From NCBI RefSeq assembly GCF_019212185.1, contig NZ_CP078138.1:850501-914500 (forward strand): a DNA stretch of 64,000 bases, in the 5' to 3' direction. The notes under the pieces are model-generated. The model was not told the DNA's origin. It did not search any database and saw only the letters and a program-made list of their open reading frames with translations. Shown one piece after another: positions 53,508 through 63,889 of this stretch (position 1 is the stretch's first letter; every line of letters starts with the position of its first letter). The position numbers were made by a program, and so were the translations under genes. This stretch comes from Pseudomonas fluorescens (lineage in GTDB: Bacteria > Pseudomonadota > Gammaproteobacteria > Pseudomonadales > Pseudomonadaceae).

Positions 53508-53885
53508 TCAGTAACCCAGGCCAGCCTGTTTCAGGTACATGCCCTGGGCGTTCATGGCAATGCGGTATTTCTGGATATCGCCGGCGCGCAGGGTGATGTC
53601 CTGGGAACCCGGCGCGAGCATTCCAGGATTGCAACCGGGTGCCTGACCGGGCAACAGTTTCAGGCGCAGGGAAAAGCCGCCTGGGGGCAGGTTGAACGAG
53701 GTGCTCTGTTCCTGGAACAGGCGAGCCGACAGCTGATCCTGAATGTACACGCCGATTTCGCAGGGTGTCGCGACCTCCAGGCGTTCGCGGGAAATGATTA
53801 ACACGCCATAGTCTTGCGCACTGGCCGGCGGGGCTGCGACACATAGACTGAGCAGGGCAAGTAGGCTGAAAGCGTGCCAGCGCAT
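53508..53885 (-). CDS. Uncharacterised secreted protein in the copper cluster
   Basis: This is a 125-residue protein with a signal peptide (LLALLSLCVAAPPASAQ, cleavage near residue 24). The mature part has an internal Cys pair (TPCEIG and APGCNPG) and predicted beta-rich sequence (FNLPPGGFSLRLKL, IQKYRIAMNAQGMYL). I do not recognise the family. The MRWHAFSLL start at 53885 is chosen over a longer frame. It lies between copA and the divergent copZ, and is transcribed towards copA, so any CueR control is uncertain. Confidence 0.7.
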   Translation of the reverse strand: MRWHAFSLLALLSLCVAAPPASAQDYGVLIISRERLEVATPCEIGVYIQDQLSARLFQEQSTSFNLPPGGFSLRLKLLPGQAPGCNPGMLAPGSQDITLRAGDIQKYRIAMNAQGMYLKQAGLGY

Positions 53886-53970
53886 GGCTGAGTCTCCTGT
53901 TTCGATGTCATGAAGGGCCAAGCTTGGACGAGCGTGTCGCGTTATGCCAGCCCGGCAGCTGTGCAAAGAA

Positions 53971-53999
53971 CTTGACCTTGCCACAGTGGCAAGCTCAAG
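53971..53999 (+). promoter_or_regulatory. CueR operator of copZ
   Basis: TTGACCTTGCCACAGTGGC continues as AAGCTCAA: the ACCTTGCC and GGCAAGCT half sites have a 5-bp spacer and one mismatch in the second arm. It lies about 32 bp upstream of the copZ ATG, and resembles the copA operator in sequence and -35 position. Confidence 0.8.
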
Positions 54000-54030
54000 A
54001 CTGCTCGCAACCTCATAAAGGAGACGCCTC

Positions 54031-54231
54031 ATGCAAGTATTCAACGTTCAGGGAATGTCCTGCGGTCACTGCGTTCGGGCCATTACCCAAGTGCTGCAAG
54101 CCGAGGACCCAGCGGCCAGTGTGCGCGTTGATCTCGCCGCCAAGGAAGTGGGTGTGGAAAGTCGGTTGACTGCCGAGCAGGTGATCAGTCTGATCAGCGC
54201 AGAGGGCTACGGGGTCCAACTCGCCGGGTAA
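54031..54231 (+). CDS. copZ: Copper chaperone CopZ
   Basis: This 66-residue heavy-metal-associated domain protein has the Cu(I)-binding motif GMSCGHC. It should carry Cu(I) in the cytosol to CopA. It is preceded by AAGGAG and by a CueR operator. It lies beside copA but on the other strand, so it is a separate transcript of the same regulon. Confidence 0.94.
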   Translation: MQVFNVQGMSCGHCVRAITQVLQAEDPAASVRVDLAAKEVGVESRLTAEQVISLISAEGYGVQLAG

Positions 54232-54321
54232 AAAATAATAGTTAGCGACCTATCGGAATGTTCAAGGCGTCCCGGCACGGCTAGACTGTCGGGCTGTTGA
54301 CTGATGTGAGCTGGACGCCTG

Positions 54322-55515
54322 ATGAATTTTCGCACCATCCTGATTCTGGGCGCCTTGAGCGCTTTCGGGCCTTTGGCCATCGATTTCTACCTTCCGGCCT
54401 TTCCGGCGATGGCGGCGGCGTTCGGCACAGACGAACAGCACGTGCAGCTGACGCTGGCCGCGTACTTTCTCGGCCTGTCGATCGGGCAACTGGCTTACGG
54501 TCCGGTAGCCGATCGTTTTGGACGGCGTATTCCCTTACTCATTGGCGTGGGGCTGTTTACCCTGGCCTCGCTGGTCTGTGCCTTCGCCCCGAGCCTGGAT
54601 TGGTTGATTGCCGCGCGGTTCGTGCAGGCTCTGGGTGGCTGTGCCGGGATGGTGATTTCCCGGGCGGTAGTCAGCGACAAATGTGACGCGGTGGGTTCGG
54701 CGAAGGTCTTTTCGCAACTGATGCTGGTGATGGGCCTGGCGCCGATTCTCGCGCCGATGCTCGGTGGTTTGCTGGTCAATCTGCACGGCTGGCAGTCGAT
54801 CTTCATTGCCTTGACGGTGTTCAGTGCGGCGGCAGGGCTGGCGGTGGCCATGGGGCTGCCGGAGAGCATGCCGGCCTACCAGCCTCGACAACCCTTGTCC
54901 GGTGCGTTGCGCCAGTATGGGCGGTTGCTGTCGGACAAGGTGTACCTCGGGCACGCGTTGACCGGCGGAATCGCGATTGCCGGGATGTTTTCGTACATCG
55001 CCGGTTCGCCGTTCGTCTTCATCAAGCTGTATGGCGTGCCGGCCGAGCATTTCGGTTGGCTCTTTGGGGTCAATGCGGCTGGTTTCATCCTTGTGGCACA
55101 GATCAACGCTCGCCTGCTTTCCCGACGCGGACCGGCGTTCCTGCTGACGCGCACCGTGTGGCTTTACCTGGTCGCGGGTCTGGCGTTGCTGGCTGTCAGC
55201 GCGCTCCACACCGAGCATCTGTGGCCGCTGCTGATTCCGCTGTTTATCTGCATCTCCAGCCTGGGCTGCATCCTTCCGAATGCCTCGGCCTGTGCCATGA
55301 ATGGTCAGGGTGCGCGCGCAGGCAGCGCTTCGGCGTTGCTCGGCTGCCTGCAATTCAGTGTCGCCGCCGGTGCGGCGGCGTTGGTCGGCGTGTTGCATGA
55401 TGGCACCGCTGTGCCGATGGCAATGGTCATCAGCCTGTGCGGGATTCTGGTGGTGAGCGTGGCGATGCTCACCCGTCGCCTGCAGATTGCCCGGGCGGCG
55501 CAAGCCGAGGCTTGA
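54322..55515 (+). CDS. Bcr/CflA-type MFS drug efflux pump
   Basis: This 397-residue inner-membrane transporter has twelve predicted helices. Drug:H+ antiporter motifs are present: ALSAFGPLAIDFYLPAFPAM in helix 1, GPVADRFGRRIPLLIG (motif A) between helices 2 and 3, and RFVQALGGCAGMVISRAVVSD (motif B). The substrate is unknown. It is 90 bp downstream of copZ but there is no evidence that it belongs to the copper regulon. Confidence 0.92.
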   Translation: MNFRTILILGALSAFGPLAIDFYLPAFPAMAAAFGTDEQHVQLTLAAYFLGLSIGQLAYGPVADRFGRRIPLLIGVGLFTLASLVCAFAPSLDWLIAARFVQALGGCAGMVISRAVVSDKCDAVGSAKVFSQLMLVMGLAPILAPMLGGLLVNLHGWQSIFIALTVFSAAAGLAVAMGLPESMPAYQPRQPLSGALRQYGRLLSDKVYLGHALTGGIAIAGMFSYIAGSPFVFIKLYGVPAEHFGWLFGVNAAGFILVAQINARLLSRRGPAFLLTRTVWLYLVAGLALLAVSALHTEHLWPLLIPLFICISSLGCILPNASACAMNGQGARAGSASALLGCLQFSVAAGAAALVGVLHDGTAVPMAMVISLCGILVVSVAMLTRRLQIARAAQAEA

Positions 55516-55516
55516 T

Positions 55517-55690
55517 TCAGCTTACGGCGCGTTGTGGCTGGAGCTCGGGCAAGTAATGAGGGGCGTGAATTCGGGTTTCGAGGGTGGTGGTGAATGCGCG
55601 GGCTTCGGCTTCGGAACGGAAGTTGACTGTCTGTTCGTCCAGGCGCACTTGCCACCGGGATTTTGCCATTTCTTTTATCAGGATCTTCAT
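55517..55690 (-). CDS. Small 57-residue conserved-type protein
   Basis: A short ORF starts MKILIKEMAKSRWQVRLDEQ and ends with LPELQPQRAVS. It has a strong GGAGG ribosome-binding site 6 bp before the ATG at 55690. No domain is recognised; basic and polar residues dominate. It is convergent with the MFS gene (1 bp apart). Confidence 0.65.
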   Translation of the reverse strand: MKILIKEMAKSRWQVRLDEQTVNFRSEAEARAFTTTLETRIHAPHYLPELQPQRAVS

Positions 55691-55797
55691 TGCTGACCTC
55701 CGTGCGTAAAAGAGTGCATTGCAGAAGCTGCGATTGTAGACCCGGAATTCGCCGACAAATATGACTATGATCAACTGTCGGACTGGTGGCTTAGAAG

Positions 55798-55824
55798 CAA
55801 AAGAGCGCAGGCTGCGCTCTTTTG
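55798..55824 (-). terminator. Intrinsic terminator after the dehydrogenase gene
   Basis: CAAAAGAGCGCA and TGCGCTCTTTTG form a 12-bp perfect stem with a 3-nt loop. The A/T ends on both sides allow bidirectional termination. It lies 12 bp beyond the stop of the minus-strand gene. Confidence 0.9.
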
Positions 55825-55836
55825 TTCCAAGGCGGG

Positions 55837-56850
55837 TCAGAAGCCTTCGAGGACAATCTTGCCTTTCGCGGAACCGCTCTCAAGCAGTTCATGAGCGCGC
55901 CGCAGGTTGGTCGCATTGATGGTGCCAAAGTGCTCGCCAACCGTGGTTTTCAATGTGCCGGCGTCAATCAGTTCAGCCACGCGGTTGAGCAGTTTGTGTT
56001 GCTCCAGCATGTCGGCGGTTTCGAACAGCGAGCGGGTGTACATGAATTCCCAGTGCAGCGACAAACTCTTGCGCTTGAGCTGAGTGATGTCCAAAGCCTT
56101 TGGATCGTCGATCAGCGCCAGCTTGCCCTGCGGTGCCAGGGCTTCCACCAGTTGCGCGAAGTGCAGGTCGGTCTGGGTCAGGCTGGCGACGTGGGTGACG
56201 TTGGGCTGACCGGCGCGCTTGAGTTCTTCGCTCAGCGGCTGGCTGTGATCGATGACCAGGTCGGCCCCCAGCGCTTCGACCCAACTGCGGGTCTGCGCAC
56301 GGGAGGCGGTGCCGATTACCTTGAGTGCGGTGAGTTGGCTGGCCAATTGGGTCAGGATCGAGCCAACCCCGCCAGCGGCACCGACGATTAACAGGCTTTG
56401 GCCTTCGGCAGCATTGCCTTCGCTGATCTGCAGGCGCTCGAACAGCAGTTCCCAGGCGGTAATAGCCGTCAGCGGTAGCGCGGCGGCTTCGGCAAAGCCC
56501 AGCGACTTGGGCATGTGGCCGACAATTCGCTCGTCGACTACGTGCAATTCGCTGTTAGCGCCGGCGCGGGCAATGGAGCCGGCGTAGTACACCTTGTCGC
56601 CAGCCTTGAACAGGCTGACTTCACTGCCTACCGCCTTGACCACACCGGCCACGTCCCATCCCAGTACCTTGGCCACGCCGCCTTCCGGCGAGACGTTCTG
56701 GCGAACTTTGGTGTCCACCGGGTTGACCGAGATGGCTTTGACCTCCACCAGCAAGTCCCGTGGGCCAGCGACGGGCTCCGGCAGTTCGATGTCTTGCAGC
56801 GCTTGTGGGTCGTTGATCGGCAGACTGGTGTAGTAGGCGATGGCTTTCAT
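55837..56850 (-). CDS. Zinc-type alcohol dehydrogenase/quinone reductase family protein
   Basis: This 337-residue MDR-superfamily enzyme has the GroES-like N-terminal domain (VKAISVNPVDTKVR, GWDVAGVVKAVGSEV) and the NADPH motif GAAGGVGSILTQLA. The zinc-ligand cysteines of true alcohol dehydrogenases are not evident, so a quinone-oxidoreductase activity is likely. The ATG at 56850 (MKAIAYYTS) is chosen by family similarity; its ribosome-binding site is weak and an in-frame GTG exists at 56886. It is divergent from a LysR gene. Confidence 0.9.
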   Translation of the reverse strand: MKAIAYYTSLPINDPQALQDIELPEPVAGPRDLLVEVKAISVNPVDTKVRQNVSPEGGVAKVLGWDVAGVVKAVGSEVSLFKAGDKVYYAGSIARAGANSELHVVDERIVGHMPKSLGFAEAAALPLTAITAWELLFERLQISEGNAAEGQSLLIVGAAGGVGSILTQLASQLTALKVIGTASRAQTRSWVEALGADLVIDHSQPLSEELKRAGQPNVTHVASLTQTDLHFAQLVEALAPQGKLALIDDPKALDITQLKRKSLSLHWEFMYTRSLFETADMLEQHKLLNRVAELIDAGTLKTTVGEHFGTINATNLRRAHELLESGSAKGKIVLEGF

Positions 56851-56969
56851 GGCGTCACGGACTCGGCTGTTTAGGAGAGGTGACACATGATTAGCTATTT
56901 ATCTGCGAGATAAAACCGGCTAAAACCACAGTCTCTTTCAATAATTTTTTGATAATTGCAGGTGGCCTG

Positions 56970-57899
56970 ATGCTGCGTTTTGATGATCTGCAGCTGTTTG
57001 TACGGGCGGCTGACCTCGGCAGCCTGTCAGCGGCTGCGCGGGGTATGGACATGTCAGCCGCCGTGGCCAGCGCGGCGCTCAAGCGTATCGAACAGCAACT
57101 GGGCGCTCGTCTGCTGGCGCGGTCTACCCGCAGCCTGCGCCTGACGGCGGAAGGCGAGGGGTTTGTGGAGTATGCCCGCGCAGCGCTGGGGCAGTTGGAT
57201 GAAGGTCGGCGTTTGCTGGCGCGCGGGCAAGACCAGGTTAGCGGCGTATTGCAACTCTCGGCGCCATCGGACTTCGGTCGCAATCTGTTGCTGCCGTGGC
57301 TCAACGACTTCCAGCGCGAGCATCCCGGCCTCACGGTGCGCCTGTTGCTGGGTGACCGGATCGCCGACCTGTTCCGTCAGCCCGTGGACCTCGCCCTGCG
57401 TTACGGCGAACCGGAAGATTCCAGCCTGGTGGCGATGCCCATCGCGCCGGACAATCGGCGGGTGCTTTGTGCCTCGCCGCAGTACCTGGCGCGACGTGGC
57501 GAACCGCGTCAGCTGGAGCAATTGGCGCAGCACAACTGCCTGCTGTACATGCTCGGCAGCCGGGTGCATGACCATTGGAGTTTTCACGACGGCAAACGTG
57601 AAGTGAGCCTGACCGTCAGCGGCGACCGCTTCAGTGATGATGCCGATGTGGTGCGCCTGTGGGCGGTGGCTGGGGCCGGAATTGCCTACAAGTCGTGGCT
57701 GGATGTCTCGGCGGATGTCCTGGCCGGTCGCTTGAAAGTGCTGATGCCGGAGTTGCAGTGTGAGCGCGCACCGCTGAATTTGTTGTGCGCCCATCGCGCT
57801 CAATTGAGTAAGCCAGTGAACCTGTTGAAGGAAATGCTCAAGCGTCAATGCGCGTATTTGACCGGTCAATTTTCGACAAAAAATGTCACTGGCGGTTAA
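56970..57899 (+). CDS. LysR-family transcriptional regulator
   Basis: This 309-residue regulator has an N-terminal winged helix (LRFDDLQLFVRAADLGSLSAAARG) and a LysR substrate-binding domain (GVLQLSAPSDFGRNLLLPWL). It diverges from the dehydrogenase gene over a 119-bp gap and so is its probable regulator. The ATG at 56970 fits the family start (MLRFDDLQLF) and follows AGGTGG. Confidence 0.92.
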   Translation: MLRFDDLQLFVRAADLGSLSAAARGMDMSAAVASAALKRIEQQLGARLLARSTRSLRLTAEGEGFVEYARAALGQLDEGRRLLARGQDQVSGVLQLSAPSDFGRNLLLPWLNDFQREHPGLTVRLLLGDRIADLFRQPVDLALRYGEPEDSSLVAMPIAPDNRRVLCASPQYLARRGEPRQLEQLAQHNCLLYMLGSRVHDHWSFHDGKREVSLTVSGDRFSDDADVVRLWAVAGAGIAYKSWLDVSADVLAGRLKVLMPELQCERAPLNLLCAHRAQLSKPVNLLKEMLKRQCAYLTGQFSTKNVTGG

Positions 57900-58216
57900 T
57901 CGCAAGAACATAGCGAAATTTCTGTCTACCGCTGTCTCCTTTGGCGCTTTTCCAAAGACAGGATCCGTCGACCATCACGCTTATACTAGCGCCCGCCTGG
58001 GTTCGCACCATTGTCAGCGAACGCGTGCCGCCTTGCTCGATCCATGGGTCCGCGTGTGAGTTACAAATGCCCTGGGTCGAGGATTTCGAAGAAGTTTGTC
58101 GCTTTAGCTTGTTTTTTAGCCCGGTTTTTGGCGGATATCACGCCTTGGCCGGCACCTCATTACTGGTCAAGATGTTCGCCGAGCAGTAGACAAATGATTC
58201 AACAGGGAGTGAAGAC
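57900..58216. other. 317-bp intergenic region upstream of the ArsR-type gene
   Basis: No supported gene is seen. The ORFs here lack ribosome-binding sites. A TATACT sequence near 57983-57988 may be a -10 element. The region probably contains the promoter of the next gene. Confidence 0.5.
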
Positions 58217-58951
58217 ATGGAACATGCACCTTGCATCAGCCAAATAGCGACGCTGCTGGCTGACCCGAAGCGTAGCGCGATGATGTGGGCCTTGATGGAC
58301 GGCACTGCACGACAGTCGGAAGAGTTGGCGCTGCTGGCCGGTTTATCGCCCTCATCGGCCAACGCTCATCTGGGGCGTTTGTTCAGCGGTGGACTGCTGA
58401 AGCTCGAGGAGCGTGGACGCAAACGGTTCTATCGACTGGCGGCGCCTGAGGTCGGCGCGGCAGTCGAGGCATTGGCCAGCGCCACGCTGGTCAGCTCGCC
58501 AGGCAATATTGCCCCGGTGTTCAAACGCGGCAATCCGTTGGGCAAAACCCAGGCGGTGCCTTCTTCGGTGATGCGCGCCCGGCTCTGTGAGGAGCATTTT
58601 GGTGGAGCGCTGGCGGCCGATCTGTTTCAACGGCTGGTGGATGTCCGCTGGCTCGAACAGTCGGACAAATGCGTCAAGGTCACCCACAAAGGGGCCACCC
58701 GACTGGCGTCCCACGGCATCTTCATTCAGGCCCTGGCCCATCGCGATTCCCAGGTCGCCTGCGCCTGCCCTGACTGGAGTGAGCGTCGGCCGCACCTGGG
58801 TGGCACGCTGGGTGCGGCGTTGCTGCAACTGTTCATTCAGTCCGGCTGGTTGAGCTTGCCTGCTGACTCCCGCGCCTTGCAGGTGACGGCTGCCGGCGCC
58901 CGTGAGCTGGGGCGATTCGCCACTGAGACCGAGATGGAGCTTGCGCTCTAG
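58217..58951 (+). CDS. ArsR-type winged-helix regulator with C-terminal extension
   Basis: This 244-residue protein has an ArsR-like DNA-binding domain (about 1-90: IATLLADPKRSAMMWALMDG and LSPSSANAHLGRLFSGGLL). A second half follows with a CACPDWSERRPHLGGTLG motif typical of this longer ArsR subfamily. The metal-binding ELCVC motif of classical ArsR is absent, although two cysteines lie in CACPDW. Likely an orphan regulator; ligand unknown. GGGAG precedes the ATG. Confidence 0.88.
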   Translation: MEHAPCISQIATLLADPKRSAMMWALMDGTARQSEELALLAGLSPSSANAHLGRLFSGGLLKLEERGRKRFYRLAAPEVGAAVEALASATLVSSPGNIAPVFKRGNPLGKTQAVPSSVMRARLCEEHFGGALAADLFQRLVDVRWLEQSDKCVKVTHKGATRLASHGIFIQALAHRDSQVACACPDWSERRPHLGGTLGAALLQLFIQSGWLSLPADSRALQVTAAGARELGRFATETEMELAL

Positions 58952-58963
58952 TCATAGCGAACC

Positions 58964-58991
58964 GGCGGGAGCGAGCAGACTCCCTCCCGCC
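58964..58991. terminator. Bidirectional terminator between the ArsR-type and adenine deaminase genes
   Basis: GGCGGGAG (58964-58971) pairs with CTCCCGCC (58984-58991) over a 12-nt loop, between two convergent genes. No clear T-tract; moderate confidence. Confidence 0.55.
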
Positions 58992-58996
58992 TGCGC

Positions 58997-59959
<963 letters not shown>

Positions 59960-60119
59960 TCATCAGATACTTATGCGCAGCATTCTACAGGGGCTAGTGG
60001 CAACAATTGGCAAAACCTGACCAAGCCACTCTGGACTAAGGTTCAACGGAACATGTGCGGGGCGTTGCAGTCAGTCGTTCATCGCCCAGGATTTGCCGGT
60101 TCCAGGAAAAGGCTGCGTC

Positions 60120-61208
60120 ATGCTCACACTCTTCAAGCAAGAAAAATTCCTCCTGCTGGCCGTGCTGGCAGCCTGTGCCGCGTACCTGCTGGAACACTGG
60201 ATGCTGAACAGTGGGCAGTTGATTGCGCTGCTCGGCGGGGTCGCGCTGATCGGCTTTATCGTCATTGCGTCGATGCGCGTCGCCCACCATGCGGAGTTGT
60301 TGGCGGAAAAGGTCGGTGATCCCTACGGCACGATGATCCTGACGCTGGCCGCGGTGCTGGTGGAGGTGGTGATCCTGGCGATCATGATGAGCAACGAGGC
60401 CTCGCCGACGCTGGTGCGCGACACCATTTACTCGGCGGTGATGCTCGACATCAACGGCATCCTCGGGCTCGCGGCGTTGATGGGCGGGATCAAGCATGGC
60501 GAACAGTCCTACAACGACGACTCGGCGCGTACGTACAGCGTGATGATCATGACCGCCATGGGTGTTTCTATGGTGGTACCGGAGTTCATTCCCGCAGCGG
60601 ACTGGAAGATTTATTCGGCCTTCACCATCGGTGCGATGGTGGTGCTGTACACCCTGTTCCTGCGTATGCAGGTCGGCCCGCACAGCTACTTTTTCAGTTA
60701 CAGCTACCCGCAAAAACGCCGGCGCAAGGAAGCGGTGCAGGAGGAACCGACGATCAGCCTCGGGCTGTCCATCGCGACCCTGGTGTTTGGCGTGGTGGTG
60801 ATTGGTGCGCTGGCGGAAGTAATGTCCAAGACCCTTGATCTCGGTCTGGAGGGAAGCGGTGCGCCGCCGGTGCTGACGGCGATTGTGGTGGCAGCGATCT
60901 CGGCGGCGCCGGAAATCCTTACGGCGTTGCGCGCGGCGCTGGCCAATCGCATGCAGTCGGTGGTCAACATCGCTTTGGGGGCGTCGCTGTCGACGGTGAT
61001 TCTTACGGTGCCAGTAATGGAAGCCATGGCGCTGTACACCGGTCAGCCCTTCCAGATGGCCATGACCCCGGTGCAAACGGTCATGGTGTTCATCACCTTG
61101 ATTGTCAGTGCGATTAATCTCAACGATGGCGAAACCAACGCCATCGAAGGGATGACCCACTTTGTGCTGTTCGCGACCTTTATCATGCTGTCGCTGCTGG
61201 GGCTTTGA
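60120..61208 (+). CDS. chaA: Calcium/proton (ChaA-type) antiporter
   Basis: This 362-residue CaCA-superfamily exchanger has two inverted halves, each with an alpha-repeat: AAVLVEVVILAIMMSNEASP (first) and VAAISAAPEILTALRAALANRMQS (second). About eleven helices are seen. It exports Ca2+ (or Na+/K+) in exchange for protons. The ATG at 60120 is chosen over one 27 bp upstream because of the family start MLTLFKQE and an AGGAAAAGG region before it. Confidence 0.9.
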   Translation: MLTLFKQEKFLLLAVLAACAAYLLEHWMLNSGQLIALLGGVALIGFIVIASMRVAHHAELLAEKVGDPYGTMILTLAAVLVEVVILAIMMSNEASPTLVRDTIYSAVMLDINGILGLAALMGGIKHGEQSYNDDSARTYSVMIMTAMGVSMVVPEFIPAADWKIYSAFTIGAMVVLYTLFLRMQVGPHSYFFSYSYPQKRRRKEAVQEEPTISLGLSIATLVFGVVVIGALAEVMSKTLDLGLEGSGAPPVLTAIVVAAISAAPEILTALRAALANRMQSVVNIALGASLSTVILTVPVMEAMALYTGQPFQMAMTPVQTVMVFITLIVSAINLNDGETNAIEGMTHFVLFATFIMLSLLGL

Positions 61209-61251
61209 GTGCTGCACCGGCAAACATGCGTCGGCCGGTTCAGCGGGCGGG

Positions 61252-62610
61252 TCAGAGGTCGTTAATCAACTGGCGCGCGGCTTGGCTGTGATCCGCGATC
61301 AGGCCCTTGAGGTCCAGTCCTTCGACCTGACCATCAATGACCCGCCACTTGCCGCCGATCATCACCCGGTCAGCACGATCGGCACCGCACAGCAGCAGTG
61401 CGGAGATGGGGTCGTGACTGCCGGAGAATCGCAGCTCATCGAGTTTGAACAGGGCCAGGTCGGCCTGTTTGCCGACGGCCAGCTCACCAATGTCCGTGCG
61501 CCCCAGCAGTTTCGCCGATCCCTGAGTGGCCCAACCCAGCACGCCTTCCGGGGTGATTTTCTCTGCGCCGTAGCGCAAGCGCTGGATGTACAAGGCCTGG
61601 CGGGTTTCGAGAATCATGTTCGAGGCATCGTTGGAGGCCGAGCCGTCGACGCCCAGACCGACTGGCGCACCGGCCGCAATCAGGTCCAGGCTCGGGCAGA
61701 TACCCGAGGCCAGACGCATGTTCGAGCTTGGGCAATGGCAGATGCCGGTACCGGCGGCACCGAGGCGGGCGATCTCATCCGGGTTGAAGTGAATGCCGTG
61801 GGCCAGCCAGGTGCGTGGGCCGAGCCAGCCGACGCTGTCCAGATAATCGACCGTGCGCAGGCCGAAGCGCTGCAGGCAGAAGTCTTCTTCGTCGAGGGTC
61901 TCGGCCAGATGGGTGTGCAGGCGCACGTCCAGCTTGTTGGCCAGTTCGGCGCTGGCGGACATGATTTCCGGGGTGACCGAAAACGGCGAGCAGGGCGCCA
62001 GGGCGATCTGGATCTGTGCGCCGTCACCGCGCTCATGGTACTCGGCGATCAGGCGCTGGCTGTCGGCGAGGATCACTCCACCTTCCTGCACGGTTTGTTG
62101 TGGCGGCAGGCCGCCGTCTTTTTCGCCGAGGCTCATCGAACCGCGGGTGAGCATGGCGCGCATGCCCAGTTCGCGGACGCTTGCGACTTGCACGTCGATG
62201 GCGTTTTCCAGGCCATCGGGGAACAGGTAGTGATGGTCAGCCGCCGTGGTGCAGCCCGACAGCAGCAATTCGGCCAGTGCCACTTTGGTTGCCAGCGCGA
62301 GTTTTTCCGGGGTCAGGCGCGCCCAGACCGGGTACAGGGTCTTGAGCCACGGAAACAAAGGCTGGTTGACCACCGGCGCCCAGGCGCGGGTCAGGGTCTG
62401 ATAGAAGTGGTGGTGGGTGTTGATCAGCCCCGGCAGGATCACGTGCTCGCGGGCATCGAAGACTTGTCCACAGGGTGTCGCGGGTTGTTGGCCTTGCTTG
62501 AGTACTTCGACGATCACGCCGTCCTGCACGACCAGGCCGCCACGGGCATCGAGTGCGTTGGCAGTGAAAATCGCAAGGGGGTTTTTTAACCAGATACGGG
62601 TCGCAGGCAT
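61252..62610 (-). CDS. 8-oxoguanine deaminase
   Basis: This 452-residue amidohydrolase has the metal motif INTHHHFYQTL, HLAETLDEEDF, AHGIHFNPDE and the Asp in LGVDGSASNDASN. It resembles PA0142, shown to deaminate 8-oxoguanine to urate. The gene is convergent with chaA. It probably takes part in clearing or using oxidised purines. A GAGG ribosome-binding site precedes the ATG. Confidence 0.92.
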   Translation of the reverse strand: MPATRIWLKNPLAIFTANALDARGGLVVQDGVIVEVLKQGQQPATPCGQVFDAREHVILPGLINTHHHFYQTLTRAWAPVVNQPLFPWLKTLYPVWARLTPEKLALATKVALAELLLSGCTTAADHHYLFPDGLENAIDVQVASVRELGMRAMLTRGSMSLGEKDGGLPPQQTVQEGGVILADSQRLIAEYHERGDGAQIQIALAPCSPFSVTPEIMSASAELANKLDVRLHTHLAETLDEEDFCLQRFGLRTVDYLDSVGWLGPRTWLAHGIHFNPDEIARLGAAGTGICHCPSSNMRLASGICPSLDLIAAGAPVGLGVDGSASNDASNMILETRQALYIQRLRYGAEKITPEGVLGWATQGSAKLLGRTDIGELAVGKQADLALFKLDELRFSGSHDPISALLLCGADRADRVMIGGKWRVIDGQVEGLDLKGLIADHSQAARQLINDL

Positions 62611-62750
62611 TTGCCGGCTCCTCTGAAAGTTGGGTTCAGGTTCGCCAGCTCAGTGTTGCCCTGTCTGCTGATCCAGGTTCGTCGCGGGGACGAGGTGCGC
62701 AGTGTCGGGCAAAAGGGCTTGGCAGGCAAGCCCGGCCCGACAGGACGAAA

Positions 62751-63440
62751 TTACCAGGGAATGGTTTCGCCCTTGTAGTTGATGAAATGATGGCCGCCCT
62801 TGCCGGCATAGGCATTCACTTGGTCAATCAGTCCGCGGGTACTGGTCTGCACATCAAGGTCGGCACCTTCGCCGCCCATGTCGGTTTTCACCCAGCCCGG
62901 ATGCAGCGACAACACCGTCGGCCGCGACTCGCCCAACTGGCTGACGAAGCTGTTGGTCATGGAATTGAGCGCCGCCTTGCTCGCCTTGTACAGCGCCAGT
63001 TCCGGGGCGTCGGGCATGGTCACGCTACCCAGCACCGAACTCATGAACGCCAGCACACCGCTCCCCGGGCGAATCTGCCCGACGAAACGCTGGGCGAGGT
63101 TGATCGGCGCCACGGCATTGGTAAAAAACAACTGACCGACTTCGGCCAACGTCGCACCGCCGTTGGGTGTCTGCACTTCCGGGCCCTTGACCCCGGCGTT
63201 GACGAACAGCAGGTCGAACACTTGGCCCTGGAGCTGCTGGCTCAAGGCGATCTGCGCCTGCTGGTCGTCCATGTCCAGTTGCTCAATCCGCACGTCGCCC
63301 AGCGCCTGCAAGGCTTCGCCTTTTTGCGGGTTGCGCACGGTGGCGGTGACTTGCCAGCCGTCGGCCAGCAGGGTTTTTACCAGGCCAAGGCCCAGGCCTC
63401 GGGAGGCGCCGATGATCAGTGCGGTTTTTGCGGTTGTCAT
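62751..63440 (-). CDS. Short-chain dehydrogenase/reductase
   Basis: This is a 229-residue classical SDR with the NAD(P) motif GASRGLGLGLVK, the NAG-type motif FVNAGVKGPE and the catalytic YKASKAAL. The C-terminus is short. The substrate is unknown. An AAGGAAG ribosome-binding site precedes the ATG. It is separated from the 8-oxoguanine deaminase gene by 140 bp, so a separate transcript is likely. Confidence 0.92.
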   Translation of the reverse strand: MTTAKTALIIGASRGLGLGLVKTLLADGWQVTATVRNPQKGEALQALGDVRIEQLDMDDQQAQIALSQQLQGQVFDLLFVNAGVKGPEVQTPNGGATLAEVGQLFFTNAVAPINLAQRFVGQIRPGSGVLAFMSSVLGSVTMPDAPELALYKASKAALNSMTNSFVSQLGESRPTVLSLHPGWVKTDMGGEGADLDVQTSTRGLIDQVNAYAGKGGHHFINYKGETIPW

Positions 63441-63678
63441 GAGTGGCTTCCTTGTAAAAAGTCGGGGGGCAAGGCGTCGCGACTGACGGCGCTACCTGTG
63501 GGCTTGACCCTTGAGCATACTCCAGGCTTTGCCATTGACGCTCCTTGCGCAAAGTCACTATTCGACAATGTGGACCACATAGCATTACCAGCGGTTGGTG
63601 CGCAAAGGCGCCTGGTTAAAAAATGATCATCGTCCTGCACCCCATGCTGGCTATGCCACTGCGCGACCCATGAACGGC

Positions 63679-63687
63679 TTATCCACA
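63679..63687 (+). promoter_or_regulatory. DnaA box (TTATCCACA)
   Basis: Exact match to the consensus 9-mer. The second box is 202 bp away. Confidence 0.6.
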
Positions 63688-63880
63688 GCTTGCTCCACAG
63701 TATTTGTGTGCAAGCCTAAAGCTTGGGCATAAGCCGGATATGGCTTTGATCCAAAGCTGCTAACGCGCGCTAACTGTTTGTTTTACGGTCGAATCGAGTC
63801 GCGTGCGGAGCAATTGGACAAAAACTGAGCAGTGCCCTCAAAGCCACGTGACAGAAGGGTTACAGCTCTGTGTGCTCAGG

Positions 63881-63889
63881 TTATCCACA
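63881..63889 (+). promoter_or_regulatory. DnaA box (TTATCCACA)
   Basis: Exact match to the consensus 9-mer, 38 bp before the stop codon of the gene cut by the window edge. Confidence 0.6.
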
